DNA of 64,000 bases. Origin: Streptomyces sp. GQFP (GTDB taxonomy: Bacteria; Actinomycetota; Actinomycetes; Streptomycetales; Streptomycetaceae). Below are positions 32,164 through 40,895 of this stretch, piece by piece. The DNA is taken from NCBI RefSeq assembly GCF_021545335.1, contig NZ_CP089312.1, positions 2,914,001-2,978,000 on the forward strand, in the 5' to 3' direction. Within the stretch, counting starts at the first letter, position 1; every line of letters starts with the position of its first letter. The translations under genes were made by a program, and so were the position numbers. The notes beneath the pieces are model-generated. The model saw only the letters and a list, made by a program, of their open reading frames with translations. It ran no database searches and had not been told where the DNA came from.

Positions 32164-34578
32164 TCACGCCGCTGCCGGAACCCTCACCTCCGCCGGGTTC
32201 TCCGCCGGGGTGAGCGCCAGTTCGAGGACCTGGCGGACGTCCGTGACGGCGTGGACGTCGAGCTTCTCCAGGACCTCGGCCGGGACGTCGTCCAGGTCGG
32301 CCTCGTTGCGCTTCGGGATGATCACGGTCGTGACGCCTGCCCGGTGCGCGGCGAGCAGCTTCTGCTTCACACCGCCGATGGGCAGCACCCGCCCGGTCAG
32401 CGAGACCTCGCCGGTCATGGCGACGTCCGTTCGGACGAGCCGTCCGCTGAGCAGCGAGGCGAGGGCGGTCGTCATCGTGACGCCCGCGCTCGGACCGTCC
32501 TTGGGCACGGCACCCGCCGGGAAGTGGATGTGCACGCCCCGGTCCTTCAGGTCGCCCACGGGCAGCTCCAGTTCGGCGCCGTGCGAGCGCAGGAAGGAGA
32601 GCGCGATCTGCGCGGACTCCTTCATCACGTCACCCAGCTGCCCGGTGAGCGTGAGCCCCGCCGCCCCGGTCTCCGGATCGGCGAGCGAGGCCTCGACGTA
32701 GAGGACATCACCGCCGGCCCCGGTGACCGCGAGCCCGGTGGCGACACCGGGTACGGCGGTCCGCCGCTCGGCCGGATCCTGCGCGGCCTCGGGCACATGA
32801 TGGGGACGACCGATGAGCGACCGCAGATCACCCTCACCGACGGTGAACGGCAGCTTCCGCTCTCCGAGTTCGTGCTGTGCGGCGACCTTGCGCAGCAGCC
32901 GCGCGATGGACCGCTCCAGGTTCCGGACCCCGGCCTCCCGGGTGTACTCGCCGGCCAGCTTGCGCAACGCGCCCTCGTCAAGGGCGACTTCGCTGCCCTC
33001 GAGTCCGGCCCGCTCCAACTGCCGGGGCAGCAGGTGGTCCCGGGCGATGACGACCTTCTCGTCCTCCGTGTAGCCGTCCAGCCGGACCAGCTCCATCCGG
33101 TCGAGCAGCGCCTCCGGAATGGCTTCGAGGACGTTGGCCGTGGCAAGGAACACCACGTCACTCAGATCGAGTTCGACTTCGAGGTAGTGGTCGCGGAAGG
33201 TGTGGTTCTGCGCCGGGTCGAGGACTTCGAGCAGGGCCGCGGCGGGGTCGCCCCGGAAGTCGGAGCCGACCTTGTCGATCTCGTCGAGGAGGACGACGGG
33301 GTTCATGGACCCGGCCTCCTTGATGGCCCGCACGATCCGCCCCGGCAGCGCACCGACGTACGTACGCCGATGCCCACGGATCTCGGCTTCATCCCTGACC
33401 CCACCCAGCGCCACCCGGACGAACTTCCGCCCCATGGCATGCGCGACGGACTCACCGAGGCTGGTCTTGCCGACACCGGGCGGGCCGACGAGCGCCAGCA
33501 CGGCGCCGCCACGACGGCCGCCGACAACCCCCAGCCCGCGCTGGGCCCGCCGCTTGCGCACGGCGAGGTACTCGGTGATGCGCTCCTTCACGTCTTCCAG
33601 CCCCGCGTGCTCGGCGTCGAGCACGGCCTGGGCGCCCTGGATGTCGTACGAGTCCTCGGTCCGCTCGTTCCACGGCAGTTCGAGAACGGTGTCCAGCCAG
33701 GTCCGGATCCAGCCGCCCTCGGGCGACTGCTCGGAGGACCGCTCCAGCTTGTCGACCTCCTTGAGCGCGGCCTCACGCACGTTCTCCGGCAGGTCGGCGG
33801 CCTCGACGCGGGCCCGGTAGTCGTCGGACTCCTCGCCGTCCTGCTCGCCGTTGATCTCCCGCAGTTCCTTGCGTACGGCTTCCAGCTGCTTGCGCAGGAG
33901 GAACTCCCGCTGCTGCTTGTCGACGCCCTCCTGGACGTCCTTCGCGATGGTCTCGGCGACGTCCTGCTCGGCGAGGTGGTCGCGCAGCTGCTGGGTGGCG
34001 AGCTTCAGCCGGGCCACCGGGTCGGCGGTCTCCAGGAGTTCGATCTTCTGGTCGGTGCTGAGGAAGGGCGAGTAACCGGAGTTGTCGGCAAGGGCGGAGA
34101 CGTCGTCGATGGCCTGGACGCGGTCGACGACCTGCCAGGCGGCGCGCTTCCGCAGCCAGGAGGTGGCAAGTGCCTTGTATTCCTTGACAAGTTCGGTGAC
34201 GTGCCCGGGCACGGGGTCCGGGACGGTCTCCTCGATACGGGTTCCCTCGACCCAGAGCGCGGCGCCGGGCCCGGTGGTCCCGGCACCGATCCGCACGCGC
34301 CCCCGGGCCCGGATGAGGGCACCCGGATCCCCGTCGGCCAGCCGGCCGACCTGCTCCACGGTGCCGACGACACCGGTACTCGGGTACGACCCGTCGATCC
34401 GCGGCACGAGCAGCACCCGAGGCTTCCCGGGCTCGGTGCGCGCGGCGGCCTGCGCGGCCTCCACGGCGGCCCGCACATCGGCGTCGTTCAGATCGAGCGG
34501 AACCACCATTCCGGGCAGCACGACCTCGTCGTCGAGCGGCAGCACAGGCAGAGTGAGCGGTGTGGACGTCGAAGCCAT
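32164..34578 (-). CDS. lon: ATP-dependent Lon protease
   Basis: 804 residues from ATG 34578 with GGGGAG 4 nt upstream; an ATG 21 bp further up lacks a site. An N-terminal substrate-binding domain (about 15-205), AAA+ module (GPPGVGKTSLG near 366, DEIDK) and C-terminal serine protease with catalytic Ser in KDGPSAGVTM (near 695) and the downstream Lys are all present. It degrades misfolded and regulatory proteins in the cytoplasm. An HspR-type HAIR inverted repeat lies just upstream, in keeping with the reported HspR control of lon in Streptomyces. Confidence 0.97.
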   Translation of the reverse strand: MASTSTPLTLPVLPLDDEVVLPGMVVPLDLNDADVRAAVEAAQAAARTEPGKPRVLLVPRIDGSYPSTGVVGTVEQVGRLADGDPGALIRARGRVRIGAGTTGPGAALWVEGTRIEETVPDPVPGHVTELVKEYKALATSWLRKRAAWQVVDRVQAIDDVSALADNSGYSPFLSTDQKIELLETADPVARLKLATQQLRDHLAEQDVAETIAKDVQEGVDKQQREFLLRKQLEAVRKELREINGEQDGEESDDYRARVEAADLPENVREAALKEVDKLERSSEQSPEGGWIRTWLDTVLELPWNERTEDSYDIQGAQAVLDAEHAGLEDVKERITEYLAVRKRRAQRGLGVVGGRRGGAVLALVGPPGVGKTSLGESVAHAMGRKFVRVALGGVRDEAEIRGHRRTYVGALPGRIVRAIKEAGSMNPVVLLDEIDKVGSDFRGDPAAALLEVLDPAQNHTFRDHYLEVELDLSDVVFLATANVLEAIPEALLDRMELVRLDGYTEDEKVVIARDHLLPRQLERAGLEGSEVALDEGALRKLAGEYTREAGVRNLERSIARLLRKVAAQHELGERKLPFTVGEGDLRSLIGRPHHVPEAAQDPAERRTAVPGVATGLAVTGAGGDVLYVEASLADPETGAAGLTLTGQLGDVMKESAQIALSFLRSHGAELELPVGDLKDRGVHIHFPAGAVPKDGPSAGVTMTTALASLLSGRLVRTDVAMTGEVSLTGRVLPIGGVKQKLLAAHRAGVTTVIIPKRNEADLDDVPAEVLEKLDVHAVTDVRQVLELALTPAENPAEVRVPAAA

Positions 34579-34600
34579 GATCTCCCCTTCGGCAGTCAAG

Positions 34601-34619
34601 TTGAGCTATGCCGACTCAA
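34601..34619. promoter_or_regulatory. HAIR-like HspR operator upstream of lon
   Basis: TTGAG-N9-CTCAA matches the core of the HAIR consensus CTTGAGT-N7-ACTCAAG, with arms perfectly complementary over five bases and the adjacent A/C of the right arm also conserved. It lies 23-41 bp before the lon start codon, in position to block transcription. This agrees with lon belonging to the HspR/DnaK-type heat-shock regulon in this genus. Confidence 0.8.
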
Positions 34620-34704
34620 TGCTTGGGAGCGATCGATTGTTCCCCGAGGCGTGTTCGCCGTGAGCGATCACCTCTGCCGCCACGGCCGATCACTCGCCTA
34701 AATC

Positions 34705-35382
34705 GTGCGGACCTGGGTGGACGGCTGGGTCGTCTCGCGCGGGGCGTCGCCGCCGCTGGTCGAGCCCTGGGGATACACGATCGACGTCGGCACGGCCGAG
34801 CACGTCACCCGGCACGTCCTCGACGCGGTGAACGACGCCGTCGAGGAACGGACCGTCCGCAAGGTGGCCGACGCGGTGACCGGGACGGGCGTGGCTCTCA
34901 AGGTGTTCGACGACCCGGCGACGGTCGGCGGCTGGCTCGGCGAGGGCTGGCGGACCGACCCCGAGCAGGGCTACCTGATGTCGGTCGCCCTGACGCCCAC
35001 GGAGGCACCCGCCGTCCCCGAGGGCTACCGCGTACGCGTCTGGACGCGCGGCGGTGTGACCCGCGTGATGCTCGCGGCACCCGACGGCTCCTGGGCGGCC
35101 CGCGGCCAGATCGCCCCGACGGGCGGAACGGCGGTCGTCGACCAGGTGGAGACCTCCCCCGCACACCGCCGCCGTGGCCTCGGCTCCTTCGTCATGCGGA
35201 CGCTCGCGCGGGAGGCCGTCGCCCAGGGCGCGGAGAGAGGCGTACCGGCGGGAACACCGGACGGACGGGCGCTGTACGAGGCACTGGGCCGGCGGGTGGA
35301 GGCGCCGCTGACGAACGCGAGGTTCACGGCGCCGGGCACATCCACGTGCCGTCCGACAGGGCGGCCAGGACACGGCGCTTGA
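34705..35382 (+). CDS. GNAT-family N-acetyltransferase
   Basis: 225 residues from GTG 34705. The C-terminal half holds the acetyl-CoA site: VVDQVETSPAHRRRGLGSFV, i.e. strand-loop-helix with the R/Q-x-x-G-x-G/A motif (RRRGLG). The N-terminal about 110 residues form a poorly conserved arm. Divergent from lon (126 bp), its last 59 nt overlap the 3' end of the convergent unknown gene. Substrate unknown; the terminal PGTSTCRPTGRPGHGA extension lies wholly in the overlap and may be recent. Confidence 0.82.
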   Translation: MRTWVDGWVVSRGASPPLVEPWGYTIDVGTAEHVTRHVLDAVNDAVEERTVRKVADAVTGTGVALKVFDDPATVGGWLGEGWRTDPEQGYLMSVALTPTEAPAVPEGYRVRVWTRGGVTRVMLAAPDGSWAARGQIAPTGGTAVVDQVETSPAHRRRGLGSFVMRTLAREAVAQGAERGVPAGTPDGRALYEALGRRVEAPLTNARFTAPGTSTCRPTGRPGHGA

Positions 35383-36481
35383 TCTCGGCACGCTGCGGGC
35401 TGCTGACGAGGGACAGGGGCAGGTAGCCGACGTGTTCCTCGTACGGGCGCAGCTCGGCGCGGATGAAGGCGTACTCGGACGGATGCGCTTCGACGAGGAG
35501 TCGGTCGGCCTCCGTCCTGGCCTCGGACACCGCCAGCGCGTACGGGCTTTCGACTTCCCGTTCACGCAGGGCCTGGGTGAGCTGCCGGATGTACCGCTTG
35601 TACTCCATGCGCCGTTGTTGGACGGCCGCGAGGAAACGCCGGGCGTTGAGCACCGCGATCGCTTCCGCCTCGGGAAGGGCGTAGACGTCGTCGGGGAGGG
35701 TGCCCAGCGCGTGCGGTGTCTCCGTGCGGGCCCGTTCCGCGACCGTCGCGCCCAGCTCACGAAGGGCGTTCTCCCACCGTTTCAGCATCAGCGGATGACG
35801 CAGCGCCATGTCACGTTCGTCCTGCTCCTTGGCGTCCTCGGCCGCGGCCAGTCGTACGGTGGCGTCACTGGCGGCGAGCAGCGCGTCGACCCGCGGGGAG
35901 CGCGGTGCGGAGATCCGGCCGTGGGCGACGGCGTACGCGATCTCGTCGTGCACGTCACGGAACGCGGGCGGTTCCGCCGCATCACTCAGGTGCCGCCGGG
36001 CGCGCTCGCGCTGGACGAGGTCGGTGTACTCGTCCGGGAACACGTGCCGCAGCCAGGCCTGAGCCGTGGCCTGGGAGTTCATGCCGTTCTTGCGCTCACG
36101 GCTGTTGTGGAAGTCGTTGCGCCGCAGCTTCTTGACCAGGATGGCGGCCTCGTGGGCACGATGGCGGACCCGGCCGAGCCGGTGCTCGGTGACCTCCAGG
36201 CGGGGGTCGCCGGTGTAGCGCATCCGCTCGGTGGCGACCTGGAGTTCTCCGCCGGCGCACAGCAGGGCGTCCTGCCAGTCCAGCCGCCATTCCGCCTTGC
36301 GCAGCAGTCGGCCGGTGCGGGGCGGGAGGAACCGCCCGTGGACGGCTTCCGCGACGGCCACGGTCACGAGGTTGTCGAAACTCTCGGCGATCAGCTCGAC
36401 GAGCCGTTCCGTAGGCACCCGCTCGACATCCGCGAGGCGCAGCCTCTCCCCCACACCGGCCCCCTCCGCAAGCACCGACAT
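35324..36481 (-). CDS. conserved hypothetical protein, about 385 aa, helical
   Basis: Start taken at ATG 36481; an ATG at 36511 is also in frame and neither has a strong ribosome site. The protein is rich in Arg, Glu, Ala and Leu and predicted mostly helical, with a basic patch around KKLRRNDFHNSRERKNG (about 118-135) and a motif-like RDVHDEIAYAVAHGRIS. No membrane segment, signal peptide or known catalytic motif is seen. I do not recognise the family. The codon bias is normal for the region, so it is very likely a real gene. Confidence 0.8.
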   Translation of the reverse strand: MSVLAEGAGVGERLRLADVERVPTERLVELIAESFDNLVTVAVAEAVHGRFLPPRTGRLLRKAEWRLDWQDALLCAGGELQVATERMRYTGDPRLEVTEHRLGRVRHRAHEAAILVKKLRRNDFHNSRERKNGMNSQATAQAWLRHVFPDEYTDLVQRERARRHLSDAAEPPAFRDVHDEIAYAVAHGRISAPRSPRVDALLAASDATVRLAAAEDAKEQDERDMALRHPLMLKRWENALRELGATVAERARTETPHALGTLPDDVYALPEAEAIAVLNARRFLAAVQQRRMEYKRYIRQLTQALREREVESPYALAVSEARTEADRLLVEAHPSEYAFIRAELRPYEEHVGYLPLSLVSSPQRAEIKRRVLAALSDGTWMCPAP

Positions 36482-36540
36482 CCCGGGACCGCGAACGCGT
36501 CGGTCCCCCACTTGCGGGCAGGCTATCCGGATTCAGGTAA

Positions 36541-37353
36541 TCAGACGGTGACTTTCCGTGATTTCCCGAAGTCGGCGCTCCGCCCGGCCCGCCATCGCCG
36601 CACCCACGGCCACGTGGCGACCCCGATGGCCAGCGCCATCACATGCCCCCAGTTGGTCATCGGATCGGTGTACGCGACGAGATCCTGAACCAGCGTCCCG
36701 CCGAACACCACCAGCACCGGCCACCCCAGCCAGGGCCGCAGCAGCCCCGCCAACGCGCCCACACTCGCCGCGACCCCGAAGCTGATCCCGTAGTCGAGCC
36801 GGTGCAGCGAGCTCTCCGGCAGCCACCCCACCAGCACCCCGATCCCCACCGGGACCTCGGTCGCGAGAGTGGCCAGCACATGCCCGAGGGCGAACACCCC
36901 GGCGGCACGCAGCCCGCCGATCCGCCGCTCCAGCGCGGTGAGGACGAGCAGGAAGACAACGGCGTACGCCGAGGTCACGCCGCCCACGACCCACAGCGCG
37001 CTGGTGACCAGCACGAACACGGGCGTCCGCAGGAGGTGGGCGACATCCGTGCTGGAGCCCTGGTGGAGGGCGTGCACGAGGGCGGGGTCGGCGTGTTCGG
37101 CGACGAACGCGGTGACGAGGAGGACGGCGGCGAAGGTGAAGGTGAACGGCGTTCCGGTGGGGGTGGGGAGGAGGTGCCAGGGCCGGAGGCCCCGCCTGCC
37201 CGCCGGAGCAGCCACAGGCCGCGCGGACACCGTCTCCGCCGGGCCCCGCTGCCTCGGCATGCCGTCCAGCAGCCGTACGCCGTCCGCGACGGGCATGTCC
37301 GAGGGCGCCGGGGCATCCGGCGTCGCGCCACCTTTCGTACCGGCCCGTTCCAC
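36541..37353 (-). CDS. rhomboid-like multi-pass membrane protein
   Basis: About 270 residues from GTG 37353, with GGAAGGAG 10 nt upstream. A polar N-terminus (about 1-75) is followed by six hydrophobic helices. In helix 4 the DYGISFGVAASVGAL segment resembles a rhomboid catalytic loop, where Ser sits in a G-x-S-G-like turn, and in helix 6 TNWGHVMALAIG offers the partnering His. The fit to rhomboid proteases is loose, so it may be a rhomboid-fold protein rather than an active protease. Confidence 0.65.
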   Translation of the reverse strand: MERAGTKGGATPDAPAPSDMPVADGVRLLDGMPRQRGPAETVSARPVAAPAGRRGLRPWHLLPTPTGTPFTFTFAAVLLVTAFVAEHADPALVHALHQGSSTDVAHLLRTPVFVLVTSALWVVGGVTSAYAVVFLLVLTALERRIGGLRAAGVFALGHVLATLATEVPVGIGVLVGWLPESSLHRLDYGISFGVAASVGALAGLLRPWLGWPVLVVFGGTLVQDLVAYTDPMTNWGHVMALAIGVATWPWVRRWRAGRSADFGKSRKVTV

Positions 37354-37468
37354 GGTGAGGCGCTCCTTCCGTTTCGCCCCACCCTTCGCCCCGACGCACG
37401 CCGCTGTCTGTGACCCGCGCCACGCACCGGCCGATTCACAGCAAGCCGATAAGGACCTCAAAGACTCC

Positions 37469-37780
37469 TTACGCGTACGGCAGCGAGGGCGTCACCGACG
37501 GCGTCCCATGCCCGGCGAGGTAGAGCCTCAGGGCGCACGGGTCCTCCGCCTCGACGAAGACCTGCTGCCCCCAGTGCGCGCTGAGGCGGTGCGCGACGTC
37601 GACCAGGCGACGGCGTTCCTCCGGCGAGTACGCGGGGAACCGGGCCCAGCCCCGGTCGGCGATCCGGTTGCCCAACTCGCTGAACAGCACCGCCCGCGCG
37701 CGCCGTTCCTCCTCGTCGGTCAGCGGTGTGGAACCGCCTTCCACGGGCTGCAACCGGACGTTGTACAGGTCTCGGACCAC
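37469..37780 (-). CDS. conserved hypothetical protein, about 103 aa
   Basis: The frame could begin as far up as 37915, but that would overlap the start of the divergent spermidine-synthase-like gene; a GTG at 37780 (VRDLYNVRLQPVEGG) gives a compact 103-residue protein. The rest is helical and acidic with a TDEEERRARAVLFSEL helix, then PAYSPEERRRLVDVAHRL and an ALRLYLAGHG segment. No motif recognised. No good ribosome site is visible, so the start is tentative. Confidence 0.6.
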   Translation of the reverse strand: MVRDLYNVRLQPVEGGSTPLTDEEERRARAVLFSELGNRIADRGWARFPAYSPEERRRLVDVAHRLSAHWGQQVFVEAEDPCALRLYLAGHGTPSVTPSLPYA

Positions 37781-37898
37781 TGGTCGCTCGCAGGTCGCTC
37801 GGGGGCTGTTCCGGAGAGAGTACCGACACGCCTCACACATCCCATCGGCGCCGCATATCACCTGGAGTTCACTCCACCGCCCCTGCCAAGATGCCCCC

Positions 37899-38588
37899 AT
37901 GACCCGCTTGACCACCTCCTACACCGCCCCCGAGGTCCTGGACCGCCGTGACGGCCCGTACGGCGAAGTCGTGCTGCGGCGGCATGGGGAGTTACTGCAG
38001 ATCATCGCCAACGGGTGCTTCCTGATGGACACTTCCGACGGCCGGTCCGAGCGCCTCCTCATGGACGTGGCTCTCGACGCCCTCGACCCCGGGACGGCCG
38101 CGCCCCACGTCCTCATCGGCGGCCTCGGTGTCGGTTTCTCCCTCGCGCATGCCGCCGACGAACCCCGCTGGGGCGGTATCACCGTCGTCGAACGGGAGGC
38201 CGCGATCGTCGAATGGCACCGGGACGGGCCGTTGGCGGAAATCTCGGCCCGGGCCTTCTCCGACCCCCGCACCGAGATCGTCGCAGCCGATCTCGTGAGA
38301 TACGTCAATGAGACCTGCGCCACATTTGACGCGCTGTGTCTCGACATCGACAACGGGCCTGACTGGACCGTCACGGAGGACAACCAGAGCCTGTACTCGC
38401 AGGCCGGACTGGCAAGCTGCGCAAGGGTGTTGAGGCCGGGCGGGGTGCTCGCGGTGTGGTCCGCGCAGCCCTCTCCGGAATTCGAGGGAACTCTACGTAA
38501 TGCCGGGTTCCGGCGGGTGCGTACCGAAGAGGTCCCAGTTGCCCGGGGAGTCCCCGACGTTGTACACCTCGCCGTAAGACCTGGATAG
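37899..38588 (+). CDS. spermidine-synthase-like methyltransferase-fold protein
   Basis: 229 residues. A short beta N-terminus (GEVVLRRHGELLQIIANG) precedes the SAM-fold: HVLIGGLGVGFSLAHA (motif I), VVEREAAIVEW (acidic end of strand 2), TEIVAADLVRYV (motif II) and FDALCLDIDNG (strand 4). The polyamine-synthase Asp that would bind putrescine is replaced by the DIDNGPDW loop, so it could be an aminopropyltransferase-like enzyme or a methyltransferase. No polyamine genes are adjacent. Substrate unassigned. Confidence 0.75.
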   Translation: MTRLTTSYTAPEVLDRRDGPYGEVVLRRHGELLQIIANGCFLMDTSDGRSERLLMDVALDALDPGTAAPHVLIGGLGVGFSLAHAADEPRWGGITVVEREAAIVEWHRDGPLAEISARAFSDPRTEIVAADLVRYVNETCATFDALCLDIDNGPDWTVTEDNQSLYSQAGLASCARVLRPGGVLAVWSAQPSPEFEGTLRNAGFRRVRTEEVPVARGVPDVVHLAVRPG

Positions 38589-38622
38589 CCCTCACGCGGT
38601 GACTGCCCGTACTCTGCTCCCC

Positions 38623-38656
38623 TGACGCCGATCACTGATCCGATCAGGCGGCGTCA
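38623..38656. terminator. GC-rich hairpin after the spermidine-synthase-like gene
   Basis: Outer arms TGACGCCG and CGGCGTCA (8 bp) enclose an inner CTGAT-CCG-ATCAG stem with asymmetric internal loop. Located 35 bp after the stop, no U-run, as is common in Streptomyces terminators. Confidence 0.65.
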
Positions 38657-38732
38657 ATCGCAGTCATGCGCGGACAAGCGCAGCCAAGGAATCACCCCAC
38701 TGATTCCGGAAAGCACACTTCAGGGGCGGGCG

Positions 38733-39470
38733 ATGGAGCAGACACACACCTCCCAGAACGGCGCGACGGCGACTCCTGGCGCCCAGCGCCGGGTTCTCGT
38801 GGTCGAGGACGATCCGACGATCGTCGACGCCATCGCGGCCCGTCTGCGCGCAGAGGGATTTCTCGTGCAGACCGCGGGCGACGGGCCGGCCGCCGTCGAC
38901 ACCGCCGAGGCCTGGCAGCCCGATCTGCTGATCCTCGACATCATGCTGCCCGGGTTCGACGGGCTGGAAGTTTGCAGGCGGGTACAGGCCCAGCGGGCCG
39001 TCCCTGTCCTGATGCTCACCGCGCGCGACGACGAGACCGACATGCTGGTCGGGCTCGGGGTCGGCGCCGACGACTACATGACGAAGCCCTTCTCCATGCG
39101 GGAGCTGGCCGCGCGCGTGCATGTGCTGCTGCGCCGGGTCGAGCGGGCCGCCATCGCCGCGTCGACGCCGCGCTCCGGCATCCTGCGCCTCGGCGAGCTG
39201 GAGATCGACCACGCGCAGCGACGCGTGCGGGTGCGCTCCGAGGACGTGCATCTCACTCCCACCGAGTTCGATCTGCTCGTCTGCCTGGCGAACACCCCGC
39301 GGGCCGTGCTCTCGCGCGAGCAGCTGCTCGCCGAGGTGTGGGACTGGGCGGACGCCTCCGGCACCCGGACCGTCGACAGCCACATCAAGGCACTGCGCCG
39401 GAAGATCGGCGCCGAGCGGATCCGTACGGTGCACGGGGTCGGCTACGCACTGGAGACACCGACGCCATGA
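38733..39470 (+). CDS. OmpR-family response regulator
   Basis: 245 residues. The receiver domain (about 20-135) has acidic VVEDD, phosphoacceptor D69 in LLILDIMLPG, MLTARD and TKPF. The DNA-binding winged helix (about 150-243) shows LTPTEFDLLVCLA and GTRTVDSHIKALRRKI, then GVGYAL. The ATG of the sensor kinase overlaps its stop (ATGA), so it forms a classical two-component pair. Corresponds by position to S. coelicolor SCO5283 (from memory). Signal not known. Confidence 0.95.
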   Translation: MEQTHTSQNGATATPGAQRRVLVVEDDPTIVDAIAARLRAEGFLVQTAGDGPAAVDTAEAWQPDLLILDIMLPGFDGLEVCRRVQAQRAVPVLMLTARDDETDMLVGLGVGADDYMTKPFSMRELAARVHVLLRRVERAAIAASTPRSGILRLGELEIDHAQRRVRVRSEDVHLTPTEFDLLVCLANTPRAVLSREQLLAEVWDWADASGTRTVDSHIKALRRKIGAERIRTVHGVGYALETPTP

Positions 39471-40579
39471 ACCGGGGGCGGCCGGCCGCGCGGAGGAGCC
39501 CCGGGGAACCCCCCTGGGGCGGCGTACGCCCGTTCTCGATCAAGACCAAGCTGGGTGCTCTGGTCGTCGTCTCGGTGCTGATCACCACCGGTCTTTCCAT
39601 GATCGCGGTGCACACCAAGACGGAGATCCGCTTCATCACGGTCTTCTCGATGATCGCCACACTGCTGATTACGCAGTTCGTGGCCCATTCACTCACCGCG
39701 CCGCTGGACGACATGAACGCGGTGGCCCGCTCCATCTCGCACGGCGACTACACCCGCCGCGTCCGCGAGAACCGCTGGGACGAGCTGGGCGACCTGGCCC
39801 AGACGATCAACGTCATGGCGGACGAGCTGGAGGCCCAGGACCGCCAGCGCAAGGAGCTGGTGGCGAACGTCTCGCACGAGCTGCGCACCCCCATCGCGGG
39901 GCTGCGCGCCGTGCTGGAGAACGTCGTGGACGGCGTCTCGGCCGCCGACCCCGAGACCATGCGTACGGCGCTCAAGCAGACCGAGCGCCTCGGGCGGCTG
40001 GTGGAGACCCTGCTGGACCTCTCCCGGCTCGACAACGGCGTCGTACCGCTGCGCACGCGCCGCTTCGAGGTCTGGCCGTATCTCTCGGGCGTGCTCAAGG
40101 AGGCCAACATGGTCGCCTCCACGCGCGCGGGCATCGCGTCGGGCTCCGGCGGTCACACCCGTACGGACGTCCATCTGCACCTCGACGTCAACCCGCCCGA
40201 GCTGGTCGCGCACGCCGACCCGGAGCGCCTCCACCAGGTCGTCGCCAACCTGATCGACAACGCGGTCAAGCACAGCCCCGCGCACGGCCGCGTCACGGTG
40301 AAGGCTCGGCGCGGGGAGCTGGCCGAGTCGCTGGAGCTGGAGATCCTGGACGAGGGTCCCGGCATCCCGCGCTCCGAGTGGCACCGGGTCTTCGAGCGGT
40401 TCAACCGCGGCGGCGTCAGCTCACCGCACGGCCCGGGCAGCGACGGCGGTACGGGCCTCGGGCTCGCGATCGCCCGCTGGGCCGTGGATCTGCACGGCGG
40501 CCGGATCGGTGTGGCCGAATCCGAGCGAGGATGCCGGATTTTGGTCACCCTTCCGGGAGAGCCGTCCGTCCCAAGTTGA
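39467..40579 (+). CDS. sensor histidine kinase of the OmpR-type pair
   Basis: 370 residues. Two adjacent membrane helices (about 29-49 and 55-76) leave only a few residues outside, so this is an intramembrane-sensing type kinase. HAMP follows (about 77-128), H-box NVSHELRTPIAG with H137, N-box NLIDNAVKHSP, and G-boxes DEGPGIP and GTGLGLAIARW. The pair precedes kgd with a 316-bp gap. The near absence of an extracytoplasmic loop suggests it detects a membrane or envelope state. Confidence 0.94.
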   Translation: MNRGRPAARRSPGEPPWGGVRPFSIKTKLGALVVVSVLITTGLSMIAVHTKTEIRFITVFSMIATLLITQFVAHSLTAPLDDMNAVARSISHGDYTRRVRENRWDELGDLAQTINVMADELEAQDRQRKELVANVSHELRTPIAGLRAVLENVVDGVSAADPETMRTALKQTERLGRLVETLLDLSRLDNGVVPLRTRRFEVWPYLSGVLKEANMVASTRAGIASGSGGHTRTDVHLHLDVNPPELVAHADPERLHQVVANLIDNAVKHSPAHGRVTVKARRGELAESLELEILDEGPGIPRSEWHRVFERFNRGGVSSPHGPGSDGGTGLGLAIARWAVDLHGGRIGVAESERGCRILVTLPGEPSVPS

Positions 40580-40895
40580 CGTAAAGTTCGAAGCGGAGCC
40601 CCAAGATCCACCTGACGTCCGCGCTGACGGACGCGCGTGGACACGTGTGATTGGTCACAGGCCCACGCATTTGGTGCGCCCGGCCGACAATCTGGGCATC
40701 CCCCTTGTGTCCCTTTCGGACCGGAACCCCGCTTGTTTCCCGCCATTTCACCCCCCGAAACCCGATTCTCGATGTGACTTACACGACGATGAACGGGCCC
40801 GGACTGACCTTTCGGCCACGGGGGCGTAGCCTTAATTCCCGCTGTCCATCACCTTGTGAAGCCACCTTGTGAAGCGGAAGAGGGCGGTTGCCGCC
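40580..40895. other. leader region of kgd (316 bp)
   Basis: No gene seen. The segment holds the probable promoter of kgd in a locally AT-richer zone (about 40690-40840) and a perfect 13-bp tandem duplication (40850-40875) just before the coding region. Confidence 0.6.
40850..40875 (+). repeat. perfect 13-bp tandem duplication in the kgd leader
   Basis: CACCTTGTGAAGC occurs twice back to back. Each unit contains GTGAAG, so the duplication creates a second in-frame-capable GTG at 40869 ahead of the GTG at 40896 used here as start. Confidence 0.9.
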
